From NCBI RefSeq assembly GCF_014648995.1, contig NZ_BMSE01000006.1:186001-250000 (forward strand): DNA of 64,000 nucleotides, read 5' to 3'. The notes under the pieces were generated by a model. The model was not told the DNA's origin, did not search any database, and saw nothing but the letters and a program-made list of their open reading frames with translations. Position 1 is the first letter of the stretch. The number at the start of each line of letters is the position of its first letter. The position numbers and the translations under genes are program-made. Source of the DNA: Streptomyces massasporeus. Lineage in GTDB: Bacteria > Actinomycetota > Actinomycetes > Streptomycetales > Streptomycetaceae. Positions 42,090-51,212 of this stretch are shown here, piece after piece.

Positions 42090-43121
42090 ATGGCGCTCAC
42101 GCTCTACGTCGACACCGCGCGCTGGCGTGCGCACCACAAGCACGTGCAGGAGCAGTTCCCGGGCCTCGTACCGGTCTGCAAGGGCAACGGCTACGGCTTC
42201 GGGCACGAGCGGCTGGCGGAGGAGGCCACACGGCTGGGCTCGGACGTCCTCGCCGTCGGAACCACGTACGAGGCCGCCCGGATCAAGGACTGGTTCGGCG
42301 GGGACCTGCTGGTGCTGACGCCCTACCGGCGGGGCGAGGAGCCGGTGCCGCTGCCGGACCGGGTCATCCGCTCGGTGTCGTCGATAGACGGTGTGTACGG
42401 CCTGGTCGGTGCCCGTGTGGTGATCGAGGTGATGTCCTCGATGAAGCGCCATGGCATCAGCGAGCAGGACCTGGCGCAGCTGCACGCCGCCATCGAGAAC
42501 GTCCGCCTGGAGGGCTTCGCCATCCACCTGCCGCTGGACCGCACCGACGGCTCGGACGCCGTCGAGGAGGTCATCGGCTGGATGGACCGGCTGCGTGCCG
42601 CCCGGCTGCCCCTGCACACCATGTTCGTCAGCCACCTCAAGGCCGAGGAACTCGCCCGACTCCAGCAGCAGTTCCCGCAGACCCGCTTCCGTGCCCGTAT
42701 CGGCACGCGCCTGTGGCTGGGGGACCACGACGCCACCGAGTACCGCGGCGCGGTCCTGGACGTCACGCGTGTCGCCAAGGGCGACCGTTTCGGCTACCGG
42801 CAGCAGAAGGCGGCCTCCGACGGCTTCCTGGTGGTCGTGGCGGGCGGTACGTCGCACGGAGTGGGTCTGGAGGCCCCCAAGGCACTGCACGGCGTCATGC
42901 CGCGCGCCAAGGGCGTCGCCCGCGCCGGCCTCGCGACGGTGAACCGGAACCTTTCTCCGTTCGTCTGGGGCGGCAAGCAGCGCTGGTTCGCGGAGCCGCC
43001 GCACATGCAGGTCTCGATCCTGTTCGTGCCGGCGGACGCGCCCGAGCCGAAGGTCGGCGATGAGCTGGTGGCCCATCTGCGGCACACCACCACGCAGTTC
43101 GACCGGATCATGGACCGCTGA
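42090..43121 (+). CDS. Alanine-racemase-like PLP protein (fold III N-terminal barrel)
   Basis: 343 residues. The N-terminal TIM-barrel motif VPVCKGNGYGFGHE contains the PLP lysine (Lys31), as in the VxKANAYGHG motif of alanine racemase. Barrel strands continue through VIEVMSSMKRHG and FAIHLPLDR to the phosphate-binding region RIGTRLWLGD. The C-terminal part is short and does not show the usual catalytic-tyrosine beta domain. It may therefore be a different amino-acid racemase, a decarboxylase-like enzyme or a PLP carrier. Position right after femX suggests a part in cell-wall amino-acid supply, which is inference. Confidence 0.75.
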   Translation: MALTLYVDTARWRAHHKHVQEQFPGLVPVCKGNGYGFGHERLAEEATRLGSDVLAVGTTYEAARIKDWFGGDLLVLTPYRRGEEPVPLPDRVIRSVSSIDGVYGLVGARVVIEVMSSMKRHGISEQDLAQLHAAIENVRLEGFAIHLPLDRTDGSDAVEEVIGWMDRLRAARLPLHTMFVSHLKAEELARLQQQFPQTRFRARIGTRLWLGDHDATEYRGAVLDVTRVAKGDRFGYRQQKAASDGFLVVVAGGTSHGVGLEAPKALHGVMPRAKGVARAGLATVNRNLSPFVWGGKQRWFAEPPHMQVSILFVPADAPEPKVGDELVAHLRHTTTQFDRIMDR

Positions 43122-43155
43122 CCGTCGCGCGACGCGCACCCTCGCAGCGCAGCAA

Positions 43156-43189
43156 GAAGGCCGTACACGGTGTCCCGTGTACGGCCTTC
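43156..43189. terminator. Bidirectional terminator
   Basis: 15-bp perfect stem (43156-43170 with 43175-43189) with loop TGTC, between the convergent racemase-like and GT87 genes. Confidence 0.85.
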
Positions 43190-43223
43190 GGCGTTCCCGG
43201 CTACGACCTCGCGCGCCGTTCGC

Positions 43224-44729
43224 TCAGAGCGAACCACCCGTGGGGCCCGGCTTGCCCCACTCGACCGGCGGCCCGTCGAACTGGGCATCGGCCACGTGCT
43301 TCCGGGGGCGGGCCGCCGGACCGAGAACGAAGACGTCCTCGGCGCCGTCGAGCACTCCGCCCGAGGGGTCGTCGTCGCCGGAACGCCGCACCGGATCCCG
43401 GTCCGGCATGAAGATGTCGCGCACGACCATCACGCACAGGTACAGCGTCCCGAGCAGATGCAGGCCGATGGCCCAGTGGTAGCCGTCGGTGGGCAGCCCC
43501 TTGTGGGCGTCTCCACTGGTCGTGTACGCGAGGTACAGCCAGATCCCCAGGAAGTACGCCACCTCGCAGGCCTGCCAGATCAGGAAGTCCCGCCACTTCG
43601 GCCGGGCGAGAGCGGCCAGCGGCACCAGCCACAGGACGTACTGCGGCGAGTAGACCTTGTTGGTGAGGATGAACGCCGCGACGATCAGAAAGGCGAGCTG
43701 GGCGAAGCGTGGGCGGCGCGGGGCGATCAGTGCGAGCGCCGCGACGGCCGCACAGCACACCAGCATCAGCAGCGTGGCCAGTGTGTTCACGGTGTCGGTG
43801 CTGAGCGGATCGTCCGAGTTCTGGGCCATGATCAGCCAGAAGGAGCCGAAGTCGACGCCCCGCTCCTGGCTGAACGTGTAGAACTTCGACCAGCCCTCGA
43901 AGGCGAAGAGCATCACCGGCCCGTTCACGACGACCCAGGCGACGATGGCGCCGCCCAGAGCCGTACCGAACTCCCGCCACCTGCCCGCGCGCCAGCACAG
44001 CACCATCAGCGGCCCGAGGAGCAGGAAGGGGTAGAGCTTGGCGGCCGTGGCCAGCCCCAGCAGGACGCCGAACGCGAGGGAACGGCCACGTGACCACATC
44101 AGCATCGCCGCCGCCGTCAGAGCCACGGCGAGCAGGTCCCAGTTGATGGTCGCCGTCAGCGCTGCGGCAGGCGCCAGGGCGACCAGCAGGCCGTCCCAGG
44201 GACGCCGGGCGTGGGTGCGGGTCACGCAGACGACGATGACCGCCGCACACACCATGAGCATTCCGGCGTTGACCATCCAGTACCACTGCTCCTGGTACTG
44301 GATGGTGCCGCTGCCGGGCGTGAGCCAGGAGGCGACTTCCATGAAGACACCGGTGAGCACCGGGTACTCCAGATACTGCATGTCGCCGGGAAGCCGGTCG
44401 AAGTACGGCACGAGCCCATCAGCGAAGCCCCGCCCCTGGTAGAGGTGGGGGATGTCGGAGTAGCACGCGTGCGTGTACTGGGAGCTGGCGCCGAAGAACC
44501 AGTCGCCGTCATAGCAGGGCGCCTTCTGGACCAGGCCGAGGGCGAACATGCCGATCGCCACCAGCGCGATCACCCGCACGGGAGTCCACCAGGACGACCC
44601 GAGCAGGGCACGCCGCCCGAGCGGACCGCCGATCAGCTCGCTGCCGGCTGCGGCGACCTCGTCCTCCTTGGTCGGCCGCACCGGCTCCCGCTCATGGACG
44701 CTCGCTTGCGTCGATTCTGCACTGGCCAT
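43224..44729 (-). CDS. GT87-type polyprenol-phosphate-sugar glycosyltransferase, membrane
   Basis: 501-residue integral membrane protein with about 10-12 TM helices, of the GT87/DUF2029 family. These use polyprenyl-phosphate mannose to glycosylate lipids or cell-wall glycans on the outer face. Family marks are the large first extracellular loop (APCYDGDWFFGASSQYTHAC, then GDMQYLEYPVLTG) and later NKVYSPQYVLWLVPL. A charged cytoplasmic C-terminal tail follows. The ATG at 44729 is preferred over two upstream ATGs because of GGCAGGA. Downstream of the PBP gene but separated from it by a hairpin and two parS sites. Confidence 0.82.
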   Translation of the reverse strand: MASAESTQASVHEREPVRPTKEDEVAAAGSELIGGPLGRRALLGSSWWTPVRVIALVAIGMFALGLVQKAPCYDGDWFFGASSQYTHACYSDIPHLYQGRGFADGLVPYFDRLPGDMQYLEYPVLTGVFMEVASWLTPGSGTIQYQEQWYWMVNAGMLMVCAAVIVVCVTRTHARRPWDGLLVALAPAAALTATINWDLLAVALTAAAMLMWSRGRSLAFGVLLGLATAAKLYPFLLLGPLMVLCWRAGRWREFGTALGGAIVAWVVVNGPVMLFAFEGWSKFYTFSQERGVDFGSFWLIMAQNSDDPLSTDTVNTLATLLMLVCCAAVAALALIAPRRPRFAQLAFLIVAAFILTNKVYSPQYVLWLVPLAALARPKWRDFLIWQACEVAYFLGIWLYLAYTTSGDAHKGLPTDGYHWAIGLHLLGTLYLCVMVVRDIFMPDRDPVRRSGDDDPSGGVLDGAEDVFVLGPAARPRKHVADAQFDGPPVEWGKPGPTGGSL

Positions 44730-44766
44730 GCCGCACATCCTGCCGTACGAGTCTGGCAATACGCCG

Positions 44767-44800
44767 AGGGCCGCCGCACCCGAAGGGGGACGGCGGCCCT
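44767..44800 (-). terminator. Terminator between PBP and GT87 genes
   Basis: 10-bp perfect stem (AGGGCCGCCG/CGGCGGCCCT) with a 14-nt loop, on the minus strand after the PBP gene and its parS pair. Confidence 0.65.
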
Positions 44801-44801
44801 T

Positions 44802-44815
44802 GTTTCACGTGAAAC
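44802..44815. other. parS site (perfect)
   Basis: GTTTCACGTGAAAC, 22 bp from the next copy. Confidence 0.93.
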
Positions 44816-44823
44816 ACCTTCGC

Positions 44824-44837
44824 GTTTCACGTGAAAC
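44824..44837. other. parS site (perfect)
   Basis: GTTTCACGTGAAAC, second of a pair just past the PBP stop codon. Confidence 0.93.
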
Positions 44838-44863
44838 ACCCAAGCCGGGCGATCTGACTGCGG

Positions 44864-47524
44864 CTATCCCTCGGGGCCTCCGAAGATGCCTCCGTTGCCG
44901 TTGCCGTTGCCTCTGGTGTTGCCGCCGTTCTCGGTTGTGTCGGTCGGTGCGGGCGGGGAGGACACGCCTCCGTCGGTCCCGCCGTTCTCCGTGCCACCGT
45001 TCTCCGTGCCACCGTCGTTCTCGCATCCGAAGAACCCACAGGTGTTGCTCGGCGTGGGCGACGGACTCGAGCTCTCCGTGGGCGTGGGGCTCGGCGACTC
45101 GGTCACGGTCTCGCTGGGCTCCACGCTGGGCGTCGGCTTCGGCGACGGAGCACCCAGCTCGTCCTGGATCACGCCGATCTTCTCGGCGTCCGGGAAGCCG
45201 ATGTCGGTCACGCCCTTCAGTGCCGCCTTCATGTACTCGGTCCACACCTGCGTGGGAGTGTCACCACCGTGGATGGACTCCTCCCCCGCCGTGCCGTTCA
45301 TGGAGAGCAGCTTGGCGCTCTTGGGATCCTCGCGGAACATCGCGACCGAGGTCGACAGCTGCTGGGTGTAGCCGACGAACCAGGCGGACTTGTTCTCGTC
45401 CGTGGTACCGGTCTTGCCGGCCGCCGTACGACCCAGGGCCAGCGCGTTCTTACCCGTACCGTTCTGGATGACGTTCTCCAGAGTGTCGGTGACGTTGTTG
45501 GCCACCTTCTCGGGCATGGCCTGCGTGATCCTCGGCTTCTCGAAGCCCTCGACCCCCCGGCCGTTGAACTTGACGCTGGTCACCGAGTACGGGGCGGCCT
45601 GCTTACCCGATGCGGCGAACGTCGCGTAGGCGTCGGCCATACGGATCGCGCTGGGGGTCGACGTACCGAGCGCGAACGACGGGTTGAGCGTGGCGAAGCT
45701 CGCGTCCAGGATGCCGGACTTCTCGGCCACATCCCGCACGTTCCTCATCCCCACGTCCATGCCGAGCTGCACGAACGGCGTGTTGACCGACTGCTCCATC
45801 GCCTTGCGCAGGGAGATGTACCCCCACGGGTGGTCACTCTCGTTCTCCTGGAAGAACGGGGTGTTGTCCTTCTTCAGGACATAGGTGCCGTCGTTGTTCC
45901 TGACCTTGAGATGGTCGTTGCCGTTGTACTTACTCAGGGGCGAGACCCCGGCTCCCTCGCTCCGATAAGTGCCGTGCTCCATCGCGGCGGCGAGCACGAA
46001 CGGCTTCCACGTCGAACCGACGGGGACACCCGAGGTGTCAGCGTTGTTGTTGAAGTGGCCGTTCTCGTACCCCGCGCCGCCGTAGAGCGCGACGATGGCG
46101 CCGTCCTTGGGCTTCACCGAGGCCGCGCCGAACTGGACGTGCTTGTCCAGCTCACGGTTCTTCGGGTCGAGCTTCTCCTTCTCGACCTTCTTGACGGCCT
46201 TCGCCAGCGCCTCGACGTTGGCCTTCTTGAAGGTCGTCTTGATCTGGTAGCCGCCCAGGTCGAACTGCTTCTCGGAGATGTTGGAGTGGTTCAGGACGTA
46301 CTTCTTGGCCGTGTCCACCAGGTAGCCGATCTGGCCGGTCATGCCCTTGGACGCCTTGCGGTCCTGAGGCATGGGGTACTTCTTGATCGCGTCCTGGTAC
46401 TGCTTGTCCGTGATCCTCTTGTCGTTGTGCATCTGCTCGAGGATCCAGCCCCAACGGGCCTTGGAACGCTTGGTGTTGGCCTCGCTGGTCGCCGTCTTGT
46501 CGATGCCGTCATTACCCGCGGGGTCGTAGTACGTCGGCCCCTTCAGAAGAGCGGCAAGGAAGGCACACTCGCTCGGCTGGAGGTCCTTTGCTTCCTTGCC
46601 GTAATAGGCCTGGGCGGCGGCCTGGATGCCGTACGCGCCGCGGCCGTAGTACGAGGTGTTCAGGTAGCCCTGGAGGATCACCGGCTTGGAGACCTTCGTG
46701 CCCACCTTGATGGAGATGAACATCTCCTTGAACTTACGGCTGAGCGACTGTTCCTGGCTCAGGTAGGTGTTCTTGACGAACTGCTGAGTGATCGTCGAAC
46801 CGCCCTGCGTGTTACCGCCGCGGGCCATGTTCGCCAGGGCCCGGGCGATGCCCATGGGGTCGACGCCCTTGTCCTGGTAGAAGCTCTTGTTCTCGGCGGA
46901 GATCACCGCCCACTGCATGGCCTTGGGGATCCGGTCGATCGTGACGTTCTGCCGGTTCTGCCCGCTGCCCGCCGCGACCATCTGGCTGCCGTCGGCCCAG
47001 TAGTAGACGTTGTTCTGCGACAGCGCGGCCGCGTTCTCCTCGTTGGGAACGCCCACCATGGCGTAGCCGATGCCCGCCACGGCCACCAGGCTGCCGAAGA
47101 AGCCGATGCACAGGCCGGAGACGAGCTTCCACGACGGCATCCAGCGCTGCCAGCCGTACTTGCCGGCCCGCGGATAGTCGATCAGCCGGTTCTTGTCGGG
47201 AACAGCGGCGGCGCGGCCTCTGCCCCGGCCGGGCCCGTTCGGCCCGCCGGGGGCGGCACGCCGGCCACCTCGAGTCGGTTCGGCCGCTCTGCGGCGGCTG
47301 CCCCCCGTACTTCTCTGCGCAGCACGGCGGGCCTCGGCACGGCCGCCGTACTGACGCTCCTCACCCCCTGAGTCGAAAGCGTCCGACCCATAGGAGTCGG
47401 ACGGAGACCCGGTGGCGCCTCGCGGTGCCGCACGGCGGCCGGGGGACGAGCCGGACTGGCCGCGTCGGGCCGCGGCACGTCCGCCTCCCTGCGGCTGCGG
47501 CGGTTTGCGACGGTGCTCGCTCAT
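44864..47524 (-). CDS. Class A penicillin-binding protein (transglycosylase/transpeptidase)
   Basis: 886-residue bifunctional peptidoglycan synthase. A basic, disordered cytoplasmic region (1-130) leads to one TM helix (about 133-157). The GT51 glycosyltransferase domain has Glu211 in SAENKSFY and GGSTITQQFVKN. The transpeptidase domain has Ser504-Thr-Trp-Lys507, SVN at 579-581 and KTGT at 704-707. The C-terminus is a Ser/Pro/Thr/Glu linker ending in TENGGTENGGTDGG-like repeats and NTCGFFGCEND with two cysteines. All catalytic motifs are intact. Its start faces the PadR-inositol operon promoter. Confidence 0.95.
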   Translation of the reverse strand: MSEHRRKPPQPQGGGRAAARRGQSGSSPGRRAAPRGATGSPSDSYGSDAFDSGGEERQYGGRAEARRAAQRSTGGSRRRAAEPTRGGRRAAPGGPNGPGRGRGRAAAVPDKNRLIDYPRAGKYGWQRWMPSWKLVSGLCIGFFGSLVAVAGIGYAMVGVPNEENAAALSQNNVYYWADGSQMVAAGSGQNRQNVTIDRIPKAMQWAVISAENKSFYQDKGVDPMGIARALANMARGGNTQGGSTITQQFVKNTYLSQEQSLSRKFKEMFISIKVGTKVSKPVILQGYLNTSYYGRGAYGIQAAAQAYYGKEAKDLQPSECAFLAALLKGPTYYDPAGNDGIDKTATSEANTKRSKARWGWILEQMHNDKRITDKQYQDAIKKYPMPQDRKASKGMTGQIGYLVDTAKKYVLNHSNISEKQFDLGGYQIKTTFKKANVEALAKAVKKVEKEKLDPKNRELDKHVQFGAASVKPKDGAIVALYGGAGYENGHFNNNADTSGVPVGSTWKPFVLAAAMEHGTYRSEGAGVSPLSKYNGNDHLKVRNNDGTYVLKKDNTPFFQENESDHPWGYISLRKAMEQSVNTPFVQLGMDVGMRNVRDVAEKSGILDASFATLNPSFALGTSTPSAIRMADAYATFAASGKQAAPYSVTSVKFNGRGVEGFEKPRITQAMPEKVANNVTDTLENVIQNGTGKNALALGRTAAGKTGTTDENKSAWFVGYTQQLSTSVAMFREDPKSAKLLSMNGTAGEESIHGGDTPTQVWTEYMKAALKGVTDIGFPDAEKIGVIQDELGAPSPKPTPSVEPSETVTESPSPTPTESSSPSPTPSNTCGFFGCENDGGTENGGTENGGTDGGVSSPPAPTDTTENGGNTRGNGNGNGGIFGGPEG

Positions 47525-47926
47525 CGAACGACTACTCCTCGGGCAGGCGCACCCCTGCGCGCCTGGAAACGGCGGCTAGTTTCCGGTCCCCCCGAAGTAC
47601 GGATGCGGTCGGCTCCGCATTCATCGGTCCCGCATGCACCCGTACTGCACCGAAGACGACGACGCTCTCAGGCGTCACTCGGTTCCCGGTGATGTGCATG
47701 GCGCACAGACTACGCACCACCAAAACCTGCCGAGCCCCGAAGTTCACCTCAAATCAGGCAACTCGTGTCCGATGAATCGGTGATGTGATCCCGGTCACCG
47801 GGCCCCCTCTTGTCGCATCCGGAAGGCCGTTCTATCGTCGTGATGTATCGAGTCGATACATCAGCTCGACACATCGGTCCGACACATCGGACCGATACAT
47901 GCGCACCGCGGCGAGAGGAGGCGACG
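47525..47926. other. 402-bp divergent region PBP / PadR gene
   Basis: No supportable gene. The right part holds the PadR-type operator array (47842-47896); the left part presumably holds the PBP promoter. Confidence 0.6.
47842..47896. promoter_or_regulatory. Tandem palindromic operator upstream of padR/ino operon
   Basis: Two inverted repeats: 47842-47862 with 9-bp arms (GATGTATCG/CGATACATC) and 47873-47896 with 8-bp arms (ATCGGTCC/GGACCGAT). They lie 30-85 bp upstream of the PadR gene and are built from a recurring ACATCGG-like motif. The probable binding site of the PadR protein itself. Confidence 0.7.
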
Positions 47927-48610
47927 ATGAGCCGGCGTTCCGGGATCCTCGAGTTCGCCGTACTCGGCCTGCTCCGCGAGTCTCCGATGCACGGCTATGA
48001 GCTGCGTAAACGGCTCAACACGTCGCTGGGCGTCTTCCGTGCGTTCAGCTACGGGACGCTCTACCCCTGCCTCAAGACGCTGGTCGCCAACGGCTGGTTG
48101 ATCGAGGAACCCGGGAGTACCCCCGAGGAAGCCCTCGCCGCCCCCCTCGCGGGGCGCCGCGCCAAGATCGTCTACCGGTTGACGGCGGAGGGTAAGGAGC
48201 ACTTCGAGCAGCTGCTCTCGCAGACGGGGCCCGACGCGTACGAGGACGAAACCTTCGCGGCCCGTTTCGCCTTCTTCGGACAGACCTCACGCGATGTCCG
48301 CATGCGCGTGTTGGAAGGTCGCCGCAGCCGGCTGGAGGAGCGGCTGGAGAAGATGAGCGCGTCCCTGGCCCGGACCCGGGAGCGCCTCGACGACTACACG
48401 CTCGAGCTCCAGCGCCACGGAATGGAGTCCGTGGAGCGTGAGGTGCGCTGGCTGAACGAGCTCATCGAGAGCGAGCGGGCGGGGCGGGACCTCAAGGGTC
48501 CGGCCTCAGGAGAGCCCGCATCGCGTGACACCACATCTGGAGCGTCGGGCGTCCTGCCCCGGCCGGGGGACGACCCCCGGCCGGATACGCCCGACGACAC
48601 CGCCACGTGA
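47927..48610 (+). CDS. inoR: PadR-family regulator of inositol-phosphate synthase (InoR-like)
   Basis: 227-residue PadR regulator. The winged helix MSRRSGILEFAVLGLLRESPMHGYELRKRLNTSLG and AFSYGTLYPCLKTLVANGWL is followed by a helical PadR C-terminal domain and a disordered tail. AGAGGAGG precedes the ATG. It lies 44 bp upstream of the inositol-phosphate synthase gene. I recall that in S. coelicolor the equivalent protein, InoR, represses its own operon with inoA through tandem palindromes, which fits the array at 47842-47896. The symbol rests on that recollection and synteny. Confidence 0.8.
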   Translation: MSRRSGILEFAVLGLLRESPMHGYELRKRLNTSLGVFRAFSYGTLYPCLKTLVANGWLIEEPGSTPEEALAAPLAGRRAKIVYRLTAEGKEHFEQLLSQTGPDAYEDETFAARFAFFGQTSRDVRMRVLEGRRSRLEERLEKMSASLARTRERLDDYTLELQRHGMESVEREVRWLNELIESERAGRDLKGPASGEPASRDTTSGASGVLPRPGDDPRPDTPDDTAT

Positions 48611-48654
48611 GAGCCCACTCAGGGCCTCACTCGTACACACAGGGAGCAACCGCC

Positions 48655-49737
48655 ATGGGTTCGGTTCGCGTAGCCATCGTCGGTGTGGGCAACTGCGCCG
48701 CATCGCTGGTGCAGGGAGTCGAGTACTACAAGGACGCCGACCCGGCGTCCAGGGTGCCGGGCCTGATGCACGTCCAGTTCGGCGACTACCACGTCAGCGA
48801 CGTCGAGTTCGTCGCCGCGTTCGACGTGGACGCCAAGAAGGTCGGTCTCGACCTGGCGGACGCCATCGGCGCCTCCGAGAACAACACCATCAAGATCTGC
48901 GACGTCCCCAGCACGGGTGTCACGGTGCAGCGCGGCCACACCCTCGACGGTCTCGGCAAGTACTACCGCGAGACCATCGAGGAGTCCGCCGAGGAGCCGG
49001 CCGACATCGTCCAGGTCCTCAAGGACCGGCAGGTCGACGTCCTCGTCTGCTACCTGCCCGTCGGCTCCGAGGACGCGGCGAAGTACTACGCGCAGTGCGC
49101 CATCGACGCCAAGGTCGCCTTCGTCAACGCCCTTCCGGTCTTCATCGCCGGCACCAAGGAGTGGGCGGACAAGTTCACCGCGGCGGGCGTCCCGATCGTC
49201 GGTGACGACATCAAGTCCCAGGTGGGCGCCACCATCACGCACCGTGTGATGGCGAAGCTGTTCGAGGACCGGGGCGTCGTCCTGGACCGCACGATGCAGC
49301 TGAACGTCGGCGGCAACATGGACTTCAAGAACATGCTCGAGCGCGACCGCCTCGAGTCGAAGAAGATCTCCAAGACGCAGGCCGTCACCTCCCAGATCCG
49401 CGACCGCGAGCTGGGCGAGGGCAACGTTCACATCGGCCCGTCCGACTACGTCGCCTGGCTGGACGACCGCAAGTGGGCCTACGTCCGCCTCGAGGGCCGT
49501 GCCTTCGGTGACGTCCCGCTGAACCTGGAGTACAAGCTCGAGGTCTGGGACTCCCCGAACTCCGCCGGCGTCATCATCGACGCCCTGCGCGCCGCGAAGA
49601 TCGCCAAGGACCGCGGCATCGGTGGTCCGATCCTCTCCGCGTCGAGCTACTTCATGAAGTCCCCGCCCGTGCAGTACTTCGACGACGAGGCCCGCGAGAA
49701 CGTCGAGAAGTTCATCAAGGGTGAGGTCGAGCGCTGA
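48655..49737 (+). CDS. inoA: myo-inositol-3-phosphate synthase
   Basis: 360-residue NAD-dependent enzyme converting glucose 6-phosphate to inositol 3-phosphate, the first step to mycothiol and inositol lipids. The Rossmann start VRVAIVGVGNCAASLVQG and the family blocks QLNVGGNMDFKNM, SKKISKTQAVTSQ and LEVWDSPNSAGVIIDALRAAK are intact. The short actinobacterial type, not the longer eukaryotic one. GGGAGCAA precedes the ATG. Second gene of the PadR operon, closed by a 34-bp palindromic terminator. Mycothiol supply links it functionally to the thiol-redox genes trxB/trxA farther on. Confidence 0.94.
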   Translation: MGSVRVAIVGVGNCAASLVQGVEYYKDADPASRVPGLMHVQFGDYHVSDVEFVAAFDVDAKKVGLDLADAIGASENNTIKICDVPSTGVTVQRGHTLDGLGKYYRETIEESAEEPADIVQVLKDRQVDVLVCYLPVGSEDAAKYYAQCAIDAKVAFVNALPVFIAGTKEWADKFTAAGVPIVGDDIKSQVGATITHRVMAKLFEDRGVVLDRTMQLNVGGNMDFKNMLERDRLESKKISKTQAVTSQIRDRELGEGNVHIGPSDYVAWLDDRKWAYVRLEGRAFGDVPLNLEYKLEVWDSPNSAGVIIDALRAAKIAKDRGIGGPILSASSYFMKSPPVQYFDDEARENVEKFIKGEVER

Positions 49738-49770
49738 GGCGCCGCAACCAGTCGCTCCTGCCAGGGCTGT

Positions 49771-49804
49771 GAGGGTCCCCGGGTCGTACGACCCGGGGAC
49801 CCTC
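49771..49804 (+). terminator. Terminator of the ino operon
   Basis: 34-bp perfect palindrome, 34 bp after the stop codon; arms of up to 17 bp. Confidence 0.85.
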
Positions 49805-49826
49805 CCCGTATGTGAGGCTGGGCCCC

Positions 49827-51089
49827 ATGGCCGTCGTCCGTGACCTGCGCGTCCTGTTGCGCTTCCAGGGCTTCCGGCGCCTGCTCGCCGTACGTCTGCT
49901 GTCCCAGGGTGCCGACGGCGTCTACCAGGTCGCGCTCGCCGCGTACGTGGTCTTCTCGCCGGAGAAGGAGACCTCGGCGGCCGGTGTCGCCTCCGCGATG
50001 GCCGTGCTGCTGCTCCCGTACTCCCTCGTCGGCCCCTTCGCCGGCGTTCTGCTGGACCGCTGGAGGCGCCGTCAGGTCCTGCTGTTCGGCAGCCTGTTGC
50101 GTGCTCTGCTGGCCCTTGTGACGGCCCTGCTGATCCTCAGTCCGGCACCCGACTGGCTCTTCTACGTCTCGGCCCTGTGTGTCACCGCCGTCAACCGCTT
50201 CGTCCTGTCCGGCCTTTCCGCCGCCCTTCCGCGTGTGGTCGACGCCGACCGTTTGGTCATCGCCAACTCCCTCTCCCCGACGGCCGGGACGCTGGCCGCG
50301 ACCGCGGGCGGCGGACTCGCCTTCGTCGTGCGCCTGGCGGTGGCGGACTCGGACGCCGCGGTGGTGCTCGTGGGAGCCGGGCTGTATCTGTGCGCCGCGC
50401 TCGCATCGCTGAGCATGGCGCGGGAACTCCTCGGCCCTGACCGGCCCTTGCCACGCGAGGAGATCGGAACGGCTCTCACGGGCACCGCCCGCGACCTGGC
50501 GGCGGGCGTGCGTCACCTGGCCGCGCCGCAGCGCCGGGAGGCCGCCTGGGCGCTCGCGGCGATGTCGCTGATGCGGTTCTGCTACGGCGCCCTGCTGGTC
50601 ATGCTGCTGATGCTGTGCCGGTACGCGCTCACCTCGACCGCGGACGACGGACTCGCCCTGCTGGGACTGGCGTTGGGCTTCTCCGGCGCCGGGTTCTTCG
50701 CGGCTGCCGTGGTGACCCCTTGGAGCGCGGGGCGGCTCGGACCGGGCCGCTGGATCGTCGTGTGCGCGGGAGCCGCGGCGCTGCTGGAGCCCGCGCTCGG
50801 ACTGCCGTTCGCCACCGCTCCGCTGCTGGCCGCGGCCTTCGTCCTGGGGCTCACCACCCAGGGCGCGAAGATCGCCACGGACACCATCGTCCAGTCTTCC
50901 GTCGAGGACGGGTTCCGTGGCCGGATCTTCTCGGTTTACGACGTCCTCTTCAACGTTTCCTTCGTCGGCGCGGCCGCCGTGGCCGCCGTGATGCTGCCGC
51001 CGGACGGCCGGTCCGTCCCGCTGGTGATCACGATCGCCGTTATCTACGCGGCAGTAGCTGTAGCTATGGCCCGTTTTGGCCGCCAGTAA
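49827..51089 (+). CDS. MFS transporter
   Basis: 420-residue major-facilitator permease with about 12 TM helices. GVLLDRWRRRQVLLFGSLLRA fits the conserved loop between helices 2 and 3 and VEDGFRGRIFSVYDVLFNVSF is a late conserved segment of the DHA3/EntS-like group. The exported substrate is unknown. The ATG at 49827 lies 22 bp past the ino-operon terminator, leaving little room for a promoter, so read-through or an overlapping promoter is likely. Confidence 0.82.
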   Translation: MAVVRDLRVLLRFQGFRRLLAVRLLSQGADGVYQVALAAYVVFSPEKETSAAGVASAMAVLLLPYSLVGPFAGVLLDRWRRRQVLLFGSLLRALLALVTALLILSPAPDWLFYVSALCVTAVNRFVLSGLSAALPRVVDADRLVIANSLSPTAGTLAATAGGGLAFVVRLAVADSDAAVVLVGAGLYLCAALASLSMARELLGPDRPLPREEIGTALTGTARDLAAGVRHLAAPQRREAAWALAAMSLMRFCYGALLVMLLMLCRYALTSTADDGLALLGLALGFSGAGFFAAAVVTPWSAGRLGPGRWIVVCAGAAALLEPALGLPFATAPLLAAAFVLGLTTQGAKIATDTIVQSSVEDGFRGRIFSVYDVLFNVSFVGAAAVAAVMLPPDGRSVPLVITIAVIYAAVAVAMARFGRQ

Positions 51090-51212
51090 GTGTCACATCA
51101 ATGACACAGAGCCACTTCTGGCTACTGCGTTGTCAGTGCGGACCGCTACCTTACGTGGGTCTTATCTCGCGACATGTTCGCGTCACTCACCATGTTCTAG
51201 GGGGACCCCCAA

